The notes under the pieces were generated by a model. The model was not told where the DNA came from. It saw nothing but the letters and a program-made list of their open reading frames with translations, and ran no database searches. 35,995 nucleotides of DNA from an uncultured Clostridia bacterium (lineage in GTDB: Bacteria > Bacillota > Clostridia > TANB77 > UBA1234). Made by a program: the position numbers and the translations under genes. Shown piece after piece: positions 18,454 through 25,077 of this stretch. Numbering within the stretch: the first letter of the stretch is position 1; every line of letters starts with the position of its first letter. The stretch covers positions 1 through 35,995 of the forward strand of contig CANQBB010000010.1 in NCBI GenBank assembly GCA_947588905.1, in the 5' to 3' direction.

Positions 18454-18669
18454 TTGACATTATCTGAAGCAATGTATAAAGAAAGAGTAAAAATAATATT
18501 AACTAATGGTAAAGAATTTATAGGGAAAATATGTGAATATTTTTATGCGGAAGACGGTGAGACAGATAGTGAATGTGATTGTTTTGTTTTTCGTGAGGCA
18601 CCTGGAAAGGAAGGCATTATTTATGAGCATGAAATAAAAAGCATAGAAGAAGTAAAAGATGACGGATAA
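18454..18669 (+). CDS. small Sm-like protein, copy 1
   Basis: 71 aa starting at TTG 18454, 5 nt after AGGTGA (a GTG at 18445 would overlap the ribosome binding site). The pattern VKIILTNGKEFIGKI, a variable acidic stretch, then EHEIKSIEEVKDD is that of a small Sm/Hfq-like beta-barrel, a fold used for RNA or protein contacts. A paralogue lies at 20270-20497 and shares DGKE/NGKE and EIKSIEE near the ends. It sits 43 nt after cas2 on the same strand, so it may be transcribed with the adaptation genes, although no link with CRISPR function is known to me. Confidence 0.65.
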   Translation: MTLSEAMYKERVKIILTNGKEFIGKICEYFYAEDGETDSECDCFVFREAPGKEGIIYEHEIKSIEEVKDDG

Positions 18670-18867
18670 ATTTGAAATTATGTATTAAAAATCTAGCACA
18701 AAAATGAATAGAAAAGTTACGATATATTTAAAATAAATCATGAACAACTTTGAACCACTTTTAAAAGTTAATAAAAATAATGTCATAAAAAAACGTCATT
18801 ATAATAACATTAGACATTAAATTAAAGCCATCATCTAAAAACTTTTTTTATTTATCATTAGAATTAG

Positions 18868-18895
18868 ACAAAGAACTCTGTTCAGAGTTCTTTGT
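18868..18895. terminator. perfect 13-bp hairpin next to the family B gene
   Basis: ACAAAGAACTCTG at 18868-18880, TT loop, then CAGAGTTCTTTGT to 18895. It ends on the stop codon of the reverse-strand gene, so it probably terminates that gene. No long T tract follows on either strand. Confidence 0.6.
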
Positions 18896-19098
18896 TAATC
18901 GGTTATTTCTAGTACTTTTTCTAATACTTGACTTATTTTCACTGTTGGATTATCCTTCAACCATTCCAGTAGTTGTTTCGCCTGCTTTTCCGTCTCTAGC
19001 ATCTCCAGTATTCCAAATTTGTAGTTGAAATCCACGTTCGGCTTCTTCTCTATTATCTGTAATATTTCTTCCTTCATCTCTCTTAATAATGATGTCAT
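18895..19098 (-). CDS. small protein of family B, copy 1
   Basis: 67 aa beginning MTSLLREMKEEILQIIEKKP. The start is set by AAGGAGATG a few bases upstream; a longer reading from 19119 would run through that site. It shares almost the whole sequence with the gene at 21037-21240 and with the broken copy at 23282-23496. The C-terminal half FGILEMLETEKQAKQLLEWL and ISQVLEKVLEITD is helical and resembles the same region of family A, so A and B probably share a fold. Function unknown; no membrane segment or signal peptide. Confidence 0.7.
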   Translation of the reverse strand: MTSLLREMKEEILQIIEKKPNVDFNYKFGILEMLETEKQAKQLLEWLKDNPTVKISQVLEKVLEITD

Positions 19099-19228
19099 AA
19101 TTATCATCTCCTTCATCAATGCTCTCTACTTTAACAATTTCAAAATTAGCTGAATTTCGTATGCTATTTCTGATATTTTCGTATGCTGGATAATTGACGA
19201 TGTTGTTTGTATATGGTATACTATTATT

Positions 19229-19272
19229 AAACCTTGTTGCGGTGCTAAAGCCCGTACCCTGGTTTATTTTTT
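19229..19272 (+). ncRNA. 43-nt hairpin/U-tract element, copy 1
   Basis: AAACC pairs with GGTTT (19261-19265), followed by ATTTTTT. The loop contains GGTGCTAAAGCCCGTACC, in which GGT and ACC can pair. Two other copies (21401-21443 reverse, 23092-23134 forward) have AGACC and GGTCT instead, a compensating change that keeps the stem. In this copy the element points away from its neighbouring B gene; in the other two it points toward B. Confidence 0.6.
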
Positions 19273-19373
19273 GTTCATATATTTTAGTAAAAACATTGTT
19301 TTTTATATTATGCTTTATTTGATTATATCATATCGTATCGTATAGAATGTAATAAGGAACAATAACGTTTTTA

Positions 19374-19547
19374 TCAATCTTCTCTATGATGCATACACTT
19401 TATACAAATATCCTTATAATTTTTTACTTTTACAATTTGTTCTGGTGCTGTTCTTTTTGGAGCTCCCTCTAAAGTCATATGTACATCAAAACATTCATCT
19501 TTTTCAATATATTCATTTATTATTGGACATAATATTTTATTTTTCAT
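19374..19547 (-). CDS. small four-cysteine protein, 57 aa
   Basis: Reading MKNKILCPIINEYIEKDECF, then KVKNYKDICIKCMHHRED at the C-terminus. Cys7, Cys19, Cys46 and Cys49 suggest a small zinc-binding fold. The start is preceded by GAGGGTG about 9 nt upstream. I believe similar short CPI...CFD...CxxCxxHRED proteins are common in Bacillota and uncharacterised; this is from memory. It is too short for usual gene calling thresholds. Confidence 0.6.
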   Translation of the reverse strand: MKNKILCPIINEYIEKDECFDVHMTLEGAPKRTAPEQIVKVKNYKDICIKCMHHRED

Positions 19548-19642
19548 ATTTGTTTAGCACCCTCTTTTAATATATCTCATTCGTATTCATTTGATTTATA
19601 AGCTATTCTAATCTCGTTTTTTATAAGATTTAATGATGTATA

Positions 19643-19816
19643 TCAATTATTTTTTAAAAATTCCTCAATTTCTTTTTCTAACCAGGATGACAAGTTAATA
19701 TTTTTTTCCTTTAATTTCATCTTAAATGCTATTCCAAGCTCTTTATCTATTTTACTTTGAATTCTGATATATTTAGTCTTTTCCCATTCATTTTCTTTTT
19801 GATAATTTCTTGACAA
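19643..19816 (-). CDS. small ribbon-helix-helix-like protein, 57 aa
   Basis: Starts at TTG 19816 after GGAGGTAATTAAG and reads MSRNYQKENEWEKTKYIRIQ, then SKIDKELGIAFKMKLKEKNI and SSWLEKEIEEFL. The basic strand followed by two helices, the second with an N-S-x-W-type turn, fits an Arc/MetJ-type DNA-binding or antitoxin-like protein. No toxin gene is adjacent, so it may act alone as a regulator. The longer version from 19864 lacks a ribosome binding site. Confidence 0.6.
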   Translation of the reverse strand: MSRNYQKENEWEKTKYIRIQSKIDKELGIAFKMKLKEKNINLSSWLEKEIEEFLKNN

Positions 19817-19938
19817 CTTAATTACCTCCAGTTTATAATATATAGCATAAGGGGAAAAGGTCAATCTAAATATGGCTTACTTTAGATGATTTAACCCTTG
19901 TCCGATTTTGTAGTTGTACATTTCGGTTTGCCATTTGT

Positions 19939-19967
19939 CAATCTTCTCAATGAAGATTGGCTTTTTT
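19939..19967 (+). terminator. intrinsic terminator facing right
   Basis: CAATCTTC at 19939-19946 pairs with GAAGATTG at 19952-19959, then GC and TTTTTT. This is a textbook terminator, but no gene lies immediately upstream on the + strand, so it may end an unrecognised small RNA between about 19865 and 19967. Confidence 0.7.
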
Positions 19968-20152
19968 AAAATTTTTAAATTATAATTTTTAATTTTGATT
20001 TTATTCATAGTTTCATATAAAGTAATATCTATTATCTATTATCTTTTATCTGGAACAATATATAATTATTTGTATTGACCACTTTATCTATATTCTTATT
20101 ATATCATATTAAAATTATAGTATGGATTTATTTTATTATTACATAAAAATAA

Positions 20153-20181
20153 TTGGGGATAGTGCTAAGATATATTATAAT
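20153..20181 (+). promoter_or_regulatory. candidate promoter of the second Sm-like gene
   Basis: TTGGGG, 17-nt spacer, TATAAT at 20176-20181, giving an untranslated leader of about 80 nt before the ATG at 20270. Confidence 0.5.
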
Positions 20182-20269
20182 GAAATAAAAAAGCATTTTT
20201 GAAAGATGAAAAAATAATAAAGAATGGAGAATACTGTTAGTAAGATATTTTTGAAAGGAATGATATGTT

Positions 20270-20497
20270 ATGAATTTATGGGAATATTCATATAAAAATG
20301 TAAAACTAATTGATATAGATGGCAAAGAATGGGTAGGGTATTGCATTGGATATACGCAAGCTCTTGATAATGATAACAACATTGCATCTATTACAGTAAC
20401 TACATCTGAAGGTGGAATATGTTTTTATGAGAATGAAATAAAAAGCATAGAAGAAATAAAGGATGATAAAAAAAACAATAACCAAAAAAGATTTTAA
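20270..20497 (+). CDS. small Sm-like protein, copy 2
   Basis: 75 aa. VKLIDIDGKEWVGYCIGY, an acidic variable loop, then ITVTTSEGG and ENEIKSIEEIKDDKK. It aligns with the protein at 18454-18669, especially at the beginning and at EIKSIEE, and has the strand pattern expected of an Sm/Hfq-like barrel. AAAGGA lies about 11 nt before the ATG. The last 35 nt overlap the next gene in another frame, so the two are translationally linked. Confidence 0.65.
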   Translation: MNLWEYSYKNVKLIDIDGKEWVGYCIGYTQALDNDNNIASITVTTSEGGICFYENEIKSIEEIKDDKKNNNQKRF

Positions 20498-20741
20498 GCC
20501 AAATAGTAGACAAGTAGGTGGCTTTCGTAGGTGTATTATAAATTATTCAGACCGAGGATGGAAAGAAAAGCATATGCAATACGGGCAGGCTTATAAAGAA
20601 ATGATGTCTGACTTTTTATATTATTCTCCAAACATAGAATATGATGATATGTCATTACATGAAATATCTATACTTAAGCAAATGGCAGAAATTATGATAA
20701 AAAGAGCAAATGAAAATATAAAAGAAATAAAAAGTGAATAG
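20463..20741 (+). CDS. hypothetical protein, 92 aa
   Basis: I do not recognise this protein. It begins MIKKTITKKDFKPNSRQVGG, has a positively charged N-terminus and a helical acidic/basic C-terminus (LHEISILKQMAEIMIKRANE). The ATG lies inside the end of the Sm-like gene, directly after AAGGATG, and the overlap of 35 nt suggests coupled translation. It could be a DNA- or RNA-binding accessory protein. A frameshifted extension of the upstream gene is the other possibility. Confidence 0.5.
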   Translation: MIKKTITKKDFKPNSRQVGGFRRCIINYSDRGWKEKHMQYGQAYKEMMSDFLYYSPNIEYDDMSLHEISILKQMAEIMIKRANENIKEIKSE

Positions 20742-20794
20742 ATTGTTTCTAAGCATTGCTGCCAATAATATCTGTGCAAAAATTTCATTTACGT

Positions 20795-20995
20795 TTATAC
20801 TTCTGCCATTATTTTTAACATCTTTTGTGCTGTTAATTCCTCACCCCTGTCTTCCATATCAATTATTTTTTTCAATACTTCTATTGCTTTGTTGTTGTCT
20901 TGCACTGTCAACATTGCTGGTATAATAGTTTCCGACTCTACTCCTAATACTTTTAACAATCTTATTATTTCCATTTGAAATTCTGTCAGTTTCAT
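20795..20995 (-). CDS. small protein of family A, copy 1
   Basis: 66 aa, MKLTEFQMEIIRLLKVLGVE onward, with a helical core and C-terminus EELTAQKMLKIMAEV. TGAGGAGGTAATATATTAA gives a strong ribosome binding site. It follows the B gene (21037-21240) after 41 nt on the same strand, an order repeated in mirror image at 23282-23737. Charge pattern and spacing of hydrophobic residues resemble family B, which suggests a heteromeric pair, but no function is known to me. Confidence 0.75.
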   Translation of the reverse strand: MKLTEFQMEIIRLLKVLGVESETIIPAMLTVQDNNKAIEVLKKIIDMEDRGEELTAQKMLKIMAEV

Positions 20996-21036
20996 TTAAT
21001 ATATTACCTCCTCATATATTCAGCAAAAATTTTATG

Positions 21037-21240
21037 TTAATCGGTTATTTCTAGAACTTTTTCCAATACTTGACTTATTTTCACTGTTGGATTGTCCTTC
21101 ATCCATTCCAGTAGTTGTTTCGCCTGCTTTTCCGTCTCTAGCATCTCCAGTATTCCAAATTTGTAGTTGTAATCCACGTTCGGTTTCTTTTTTATTATCT
21201 GTAATATCTCTTCCTTCATCTTTCTTAATAATGATGCCAT
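21037..21240 (-). CDS. small protein of family B, copy 2
   Basis: 67 aa, MASLLRKMKEEILQIIKKKP then FGILEMLETEKQAKQLLEWM. It is almost identical to the copy at 18895-19098 (differences mostly Arg/Lys, Leu/Met and Phe/Tyr). Start at 21240 chosen because AAGGAAATG lies just upstream. It is the first gene of the B-A pair after the hairpin element on this strand. Confidence 0.75.
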   Translation of the reverse strand: MASLLRKMKEEILQIIKKKPNVDYNYKFGILEMLETEKQAKQLLEWMKDNPTVKISQVLEKVLEITD

Positions 21241-21366
21241 GAATATCATTTCCTTCATCAATGCTCTTTACTTTAATAATTTTAAAACTTGTTGAACTCC
21301 GTTTTGTTTTTTTATTATAATTGCAATTCCTATTTTGGTCAATATTTTATTATATTTTGATGTAAT

Positions 21367-21408
21367 ATAAATAAAAATATATAAATAAAAATATATAAAT
21401 AAAAATAG
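21367..21408. repeat. three tandem 14-bp units
   Basis: ATAAATAAAAATAT repeated three times, the last ending in G. The mirror arm at 23130-23160 has no such expansion, so this tract length varies between the arms. Confidence 0.8.
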
Positions 21409-21443
21409 ACCAGGGTATGGGCTTTAGCACCGTAGCAAGGTCT
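21401..21443 (-). ncRNA. 43-nt hairpin/U-tract element, copy 2
   Basis: On the reverse strand: AGACC, then GGTGCTAAAGCCCATACC, then GGTCT and ATTTTT. It begins within the stop codon of the gene at 21442-21642, so it could serve as that gene's terminator or as a small RNA upstream of B. Confidence 0.6.
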
Positions 21444-21642
21444 AATGATACTTAAAACAAATACTTAATTTTTGTGCTGTTAATTCTTCGCCTCTGTCTT
21501 CCATATCTAATATCTTGTCTATTACTTCTACTGCTTTTTTATTATCCTGTACGAATGTCATCGCTGGTATTACTGTTTCTTCTTTTATTCCTAATGATTT
21601 CATTAACCTTATTATTTCTAATTGATACTCCGTCAATTGCAT
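21442..21642 (-). CDS. small protein of family A with replaced C-terminus, copy A'1
   Basis: 66 aa. MQLTEYQLEIIRLMKSLGIK through DMEDRGEELTAQK matches family A, but instead of MLKIMAEV it ends LSICFKYH. Those last codons belong to the DNA segment that is repeated at 23067 and carries the hairpin element. The same tail closes the A' gene at 22887-23093, so in both places the repeated segment has replaced the original 3' end. TAAGGAGTGTAATATTAA gives a good ribosome binding site. Confidence 0.65.
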   Translation of the reverse strand: MQLTEYQLEIIRLMKSLGIKEETVIPAMTFVQDNKKAVEVIDKILDMEDRGEELTAQKLSICFKYH

Positions 21643-21843
21643 TTAATATTACACTCCTTACTATATTTATAAAACTTCAATATAATTTTTTGCCAATTAT
21701 AACATGTCTAAATCTAATAATAAAATATTGTCTAAAATTCTGCATTTATAGCAGAGTACTATTAAATTCTTATTGTTCAATTGTTATAATTTTTGCTTTT
21801 TTATTTTAGATACAAAATTTTAATAGAAAAACTAAAATGGAAA

Positions 21844-21907
21844 AACCGAAACGTGATTATCCGATAGTGGGCTCCAATTGCCCACCCGTAAAATCATTGT
21901 ATCGGTT
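21844..21907. repeat. imperfect palindrome H0
   Basis: Outer stem AACCGA/TCGGTT, middle stem GATT/AATC, inner stem GTGGGC (21867-21872)/GCCCAC (21880-21885), 7-nt loop. 64 nt in all. The inner stem is GC-rich against an AT-rich background. No T tract follows on either strand. Confidence 0.65.
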
Positions 21908-21991
21908 AATTCCAACATTATATTAGCACAATTTTAAAATTATATCAATAATGATAACTCTAAAAGAATATTTTTAAAATTAAAAATAAAC

Positions 21992-22053
21992 AAAGATGAC
22001 AACTCCTTCTTACCACGCGAAAGCGGAAGTAAGACGGTAGAGTTATCATCTTT
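21992..22053. repeat. imperfect palindrome H1 with GAAA tetraloop
   Basis: AAAGATGA...AACTC pairs with GAGTT...TCATCTTT; CTTAC pairs with GTAAG; the tip is CGC-GAAA-GCG, a GNRA tetraloop, which suggests that it acts as RNA. The unpaired stretches are asymmetric. TTTTACTT follows on the + strand, so termination is possible. Confidence 0.65.
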
Positions 22054-22173
22054 TACTTATTATATTAATACAGAACAATAATCATGTCAAAGAAGTCTAA
22101 AGGAGTTTTAAAAAGGCATCCTAAATAACCTTAACTTTTCTCTGTTTCTGCAACATCACTATATTAGGCATTT

Positions 22174-22362
22174 TTATTTAAATGCTTCACGAGGGTCTTC
22201 ATGATTTAGTGAACAACCACCAGAACCTAATGTTTCATAATATTTCCATATATTTTCATCTAAATCTTGAAAAAAGTCAACATGCTCTTTTATACAAATA
22301 TTGTTAAATGCATTTAAATCCTTAGCTTTTAACAATTCTTCTTTAATTCTTTTGTCAATCAT
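22174..22362 (-). CDS. hypothetical protein, 62 aa
   Basis: I do not recognise this protein. MIDKRIKEELLKAKDLNAFN is helical, and the chain ends with GSGGCSLNHEDPREAFK. AAAGGAGGATAAA before the ATG is a strong ribosome binding site, so translation is likely. The Gly-Gly before a short Cys-containing tail is reminiscent of a double-glycine leader peptide, but no exporter, peptidase or modifying enzyme is nearby, so this is weak. Confidence 0.6.
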   Translation of the reverse strand: MIDKRIKEELLKAKDLNAFNNICIKEHVDFFQDLDENIWKYYETLGSGGCSLNHEDPREAFK

Positions 22363-22403
22363 TTTATCCTCCTTTTGTTATATTATATCAAACTCTTGAA
22401 TAA

Positions 22404-22465
22404 AGAAGGCATCACCCATTAGATTTTCTACTCAATGAGTAGTCTCTAAGAGTGGGATACCTTCT
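22404..22465. repeat. imperfect palindrome H2
   Basis: AGAAGG/CCTTCT outer stem, CCCA/TGGG and TAGA/TCTA middle stems, CTACTC-AAT-GAGTAG inner hairpin. 62 nt in all. No long T tract follows. Confidence 0.65.
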
Positions 22466-22577
22466 TCTATTAGATAGAATATCAATTTAAAGTAATCTTG
22501 TCAATCATATATAATAATGAATTTTGTAGTATTTATTGACATAATTGCTATTCTGTGGTAATATACTGCAAATAGAA

Positions 22578-22633
22578 GATGCTAACTTACCATCTTTACT
22601 TTCGATTTTTTGGGGTAAAGCAGAGTTAGCATT
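22578..22633. repeat. imperfect palindrome H3
   Basis: GATGCTAACT pairs with AGTTAGCATT, and inside it CTTTAC (22594-22599) pairs with GTAAAG (22615-22620) around a 15-nt loop. TTTCCATTTTTT follows on the + strand, so it may also work as a terminator. Confidence 0.65.
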
Positions 22634-22886
22634 TCCATTTTTTAATCAATATATTTTATTGATAATAATACTTGTTTTTTATAGTTATATCTAAAGATTA
22701 TATCATATTAGAATATAATAAAAAAATATAACAGCAAAAGTGGTACAGCGAGAATATATGAACAAAGCACAAGAATATGATAATCGATAAATGATATATC
22801 ATGAAGAGCTAGAAATAATAGTAACGAGCAAATTTAAAGAATATAAAGAATATAAAGATATATAAATAATGTAAAGGAGGTAAGAA

Positions 22887-23093
22887 ATGGCTTTAACAGA
22901 TTGTCAAATGGAAATACTAAGATTACTAAAAGTATTAGAAGTACCAGAAGAAAAAGCAATAAGAGCAATGGTATCGGTGGAAAACAAGAAGAGAGCGGAA
23001 GCAGTAATAGACAAACTACTGGAAATGGAGGACAATAATGAAATAACTATCAAATTTTATTACGTATTAAGTATTTGTTTTAAGTATCATTAG
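22887..23093 (+). CDS. small protein of family A with replaced C-terminus, copy A'2
   Basis: 68 aa, MALTDCQMEILRLLKVLEVP then SVENKKRAEAVIDKLLEMED, related to family A but more divergent. The end VLSICFKYH is encoded by the repeated segment starting at 23067, exactly as in A'1. AAAGGAGGTAAGAA precedes the ATG. It mirrors the gene at 21442-21642. Confidence 0.65.
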   Translation: MALTDCQMEILRLLKVLEVPEEKAIRAMVSVENKKRAEAVIDKLLEMEDNNEITIKFYYVLSICFKYH

Positions 23094-23134
23094 ACCTTGC
23101 TATGGTGCTAAAGCCCGTACCCTGGTCTATTTTT
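23092..23134 (+). ncRNA. 43-nt hairpin/U-tract element, copy 3
   Basis: AGACC, GGTGCTAAAGCCCGTACC, GGTCT, ATTTTT. It begins at the A' stop codon and lies about 150 nt upstream of the broken B gene on the same strand. Confidence 0.6.
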
Positions 23135-23281
23135 ATTCATATATTTTTTATTTATATTACATCAAAATATAATAAAATATTGACCCAAATAGGAATTGCA
23201 ATTATAATAAAAAAACAAAACAGAGTTCAACAAGTTTTAAAATTATTAAAGTAAAGAGCATTGATGAAGGAGATGATATTC

Positions 23282-23496
23282 ATGGCATCATTAGAGAAAA
23301 TAAGGTTAAAAAACTGAGGGAAGAAATATTACAGATAATAGATGAGAAACCAAACGTGGATTACAATTACGAATTTGGAATACTGGCGATGCTAGAGACG
23401 GAAGAACAAGCGAAACAACTACTGGAATGTATGAAGGACAATCCAATAGTGAAAATAAGTCAAGTATTGGAAAAAGTTCTAGAAATAACCGATTAG
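23282..23496 (+). pseudogene. small protein of family B, copy 3, frameshifted
   Basis: ATG 23282 after AAGGAGATGATATTC gives MASLEKIRLKN and then a stop. One base missing from the A run before CTGAGG restores KKLREEILQIIDEKPNVDYN and FGILAMLETEEQAKQLLECM, which matches the other B proteins to the end. The intact family A gene follows after 40 nt. A loss of one A in a homopolymer can also be a sequencing error. Confidence 0.75.
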
Positions 23497-23536
23497 CATA
23501 AAATTTTTGCTGAATATATGAGGAGGTATATATTAA

Positions 23537-23737
23537 ATGAAACTAACGCAGAATCACAAGGATATAATAGATTTATTGAAAATATTAGGAACAGACTCAA
23601 GAACTATAATAGCATCAATGTTAGCAGTACAGGACGACAAGAAAGCAGAACAAGTATTAAGAAGAGTTCTGGACTTAGACAATCAAGGCAAAAAAATAAC
23701 AAGTCAAGACGTATTAAAAATAATGGCAGAAGTATAG
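23537..23737 (+). CDS. small protein of family A, copy 2
   Basis: 66 aa, MKLTQNHKDIIDLLKILGTD then EQVLRRVLDLDNQGKKITSQ and DVLKIMAEV. ATGAGGAGGTATATATTAA is the same ribosome binding site as in the mirror copy at 20995. The ends agree with copy 1 while the centre has diverged, so both copies look maintained as protein-coding. Confidence 0.75.
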   Translation: MKLTQNHKDIIDLLKILGTDSRTIIASMLAVQDDKKAEQVLRRVLDLDNQGKKITSQDVLKIMAEV

Positions 23738-23806
23738 AATGAAAATTAAATAAGAAAGTTTCTTTGCTTAAAATATTTTAAACAATTTTGTAAATAATAA
23801 TGAATT

Positions 23807-24037
23807 TTATTCACTAACTTCCATAATATCAAGTGTAAGCTTTTTGAAATCATCTCCATTATACCATGTGCAAGTATTAACGCCAATTTCCTTACGCCAA
23901 TTTTTTAATTCTTGCTCTATTATTGCTTGGCGTGTCTTTAAATATTCTATTGCATTATCTCTTCTGGTTGAAAAAAATTCACAAAGCATATTATCATTAT
24001 TATCTATTTCATATACACTATATATTGCTTGTGACAT
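23807..24037 (-). CDS. hypothetical protein, 76 aa
   Basis: I do not recognise this protein. MSQAIYSVYEIDNNDNMLCE then FFSTRRDNAIEYLKTRQAII, with a single Cys near each end. AAAGGAGGAATTGGTTTT before the ATG at 24037 sets the start; the longer version from 24082 would overlap the ribosome binding site. Small soluble alpha/beta protein. No relation to families A or B is seen. Confidence 0.6.
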   Translation of the reverse strand: MSQAIYSVYEIDNNDNMLCEFFSTRRDNAIEYLKTRQAIIEQELKNWRKEIGVNTCTWYNGDDFKKLTLDIMEVSE

Positions 24038-24125
24038 AAAACCAATTCCTCCTTTAGAATATATTTTTAAATTTATGTACATGATTTTATATTATTTATT
24101 GATGTAGTAAATCTTACTATGTCCC

Positions 24126-24152
24126 AAAGTGCTAAAATTTTGATAGCATTTT
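24126..24152 (-). terminator. weak terminator of the small membrane protein gene
   Basis: Inverted repeat AAAGTGCTA / TAGCATTTT with one mismatch, just after the stop codon of the 32-aa gene on the reverse strand. Confidence 0.45.
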
Positions 24153-24154
24153 AC

Positions 24155-24253
24155 TTATCTTCTGCGTTCTCTTTTATATACAGCTTTGCAAAAACCACTA
24201 AGTAATCCATAAATTACGCAAATTATTATAATTGGAATATCAAATAAAAACAT
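24155..24253 (-). CDS. very small membrane protein, 32 aa
   Basis: MFLFDIPIIIICVIYGLLSG followed by FCKAVYKRERRR: one hydrophobic helix of about 20 residues and a strongly basic tail. AAAAGGAGG lies 11 nt before the ATG. The layout is that of small single-span membrane proteins, including type I toxins of toxin-antitoxin pairs, but no antisense RNA can be shown here. Confidence 0.55.
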   Translation of the reverse strand: MFLFDIPIIIICVIYGLLSGFCKAVYKRERRR

Positions 24254-24448
24254 TTTTAAATAAACCTCCTTTTAAAATAGTAAAGATGTACTAATATCGA
24301 GTTATTGTTTTATTATATAAAGCCACCACAGTAAACCATAATTAGTTTACCATAATATAGTAAAAAAGTCAATTTATTTTAAAAAAATATGCTTTTTTAT
24401 TTCAATAATTATATTATATAGCACGAAAACTTAAATTTAAATAATAGT

Positions 24449-24478
24449 TTGATTAAATAACGTATCTTGTGTTATATT
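24449..24478 (+). promoter_or_regulatory. candidate promoter of the phosphodiesterase gene
   Basis: TTGATT at 24449-24454, an 18-nt spacer, TATATT at 24473-24478, about 42 nt before the ATG at 24520. Confidence 0.45.
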
Positions 24479-24519
24479 GTTCATAGAAATTTTAGTTTGA
24501 TGAAATGAGGAGGATACTT

Positions 24520-25041
24520 ATGAAATATATGTTTATTTCAGACATACATGGCAAAGTAGAATTACTAGAAAAATGTATGAAAATTTTTGAAGATGAAAAA
24601 GCAGATAAGTTAATAATTTTAGGGGATACATCTTCTTCTACAGATAATATTGTAAATCGTGAAATTGCAAATATATTAAATTCTAATAAAAATAAAATAG
24701 AAGTAATACGTGGAAATTGTGATACATATGATTTTGAAAACATGTTGGATTTTCCAATGTTTGATATGGATAATTTATATCTTGATAAAATAATAATAAC
24801 TATAACTCATGGACACTATTACAACTGCTATGAATTACCTAGTAATTGTGGTGAAATATTTATTCAAGGACATACACATATTCCAATATTGAAAAAACAA
24901 AATGATAAAATATTAGCTAATCCTGGTTCTATAGGTAGGCCAAGAGGTGTAGATTTAAGATGTTATATTATTGTTGATAATGAAAAAATTTCACTAAAAA
25001 CTTTGGAAGGTAAAGATGTAAAAACATTAAGTATAATATAA
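24520..25041 (+). CDS. yfcE: YfcE-like metallophosphodiesterase
   Basis: Two-metal phosphoesterase of the YfcE/MJ0936 family. All metal-ligand motifs are present in order: SDIHG near residue 7, ILGD near 37, RGNCD near 67, THGHYYNCYELP near 98 and GHTHIP near 120, then ANPGSIGRPRG. 173 aa, normal length. ATG 24520 is chosen because GAGGAGGA lies 6 nt upstream. The physiological substrate is not fixed by sequence; members hydrolyse small phosphodiesters in vitro. It stands alone, followed by the MerR promoter. Confidence 0.88.
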   Translation: MKYMFISDIHGKVELLEKCMKIFEDEKADKLIILGDTSSSTDNIVNREIANILNSNKNKIEVIRGNCDTYDFENMLDFPMFDMDNLYLDKIIITITHGHYYNCYELPSNCGEIFIQGHTHIPILKKQNDKILANPGSIGRPRGVDLRCYIIVDNEKISLKTLEGKDVKTLSII

Positions 25042-25077
25042 AATTTATGAGCGAAAATTGAGCACAAAAAATTTATA

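Larger units (their letters stand above)
20790..21468. repeat. left arm of a large inverted repeat
   Basis: Reverse complement of 23067-23745. It includes the family A gene, the family B gene, their intergenic region and the hairpin element, and ends at TTAAGTATTTGTTTTAAG (reverse strand) inside the next gene. Non-coding parts of the two arms are nearly identical by eye; coding parts have diverged more. Confidence 0.8.
21643..22173. other. 531-nt gap with two stem-loop elements
   Basis: No gene supported. It holds two long imperfect hairpins, listed separately at 21844 and 21992. The part 21643-21840 is plain AT-rich sequence that should contain the promoter of the reverse-strand gene. Confidence 0.5.
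22363..22886. other. 524-nt gap with two stem-loop elements
   Basis: It contains hairpins H2 (22404) and H3 (22578). Short open frames around 22757-22865 lack ribosome binding sites and are not supported. The right end holds the ribosome binding site of the gene at 22887. Confidence 0.5.
23067..23745. repeat. right arm of the large inverted repeat
   Basis: Mirror of 20790-21468, separated from it by about 1.6 kb. Order on the + strand: end of A', hairpin element, broken B gene, family A gene. The region around 23160-23290 matches the left arm almost base for base. Confidence 0.8.

Noticed and set aside
22757..22865. Short open frames before the A' gene (MIYHEELEII onward)
   Set aside because: No ribosome binding site and no homologue in the mirror arm.
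23518..23742. Forward open frame of 74 aa overlapping the family A gene
   Set aside because: Other frame of the same DNA. The frame at 23537 has the ribosome binding site and matches its mirror copy.
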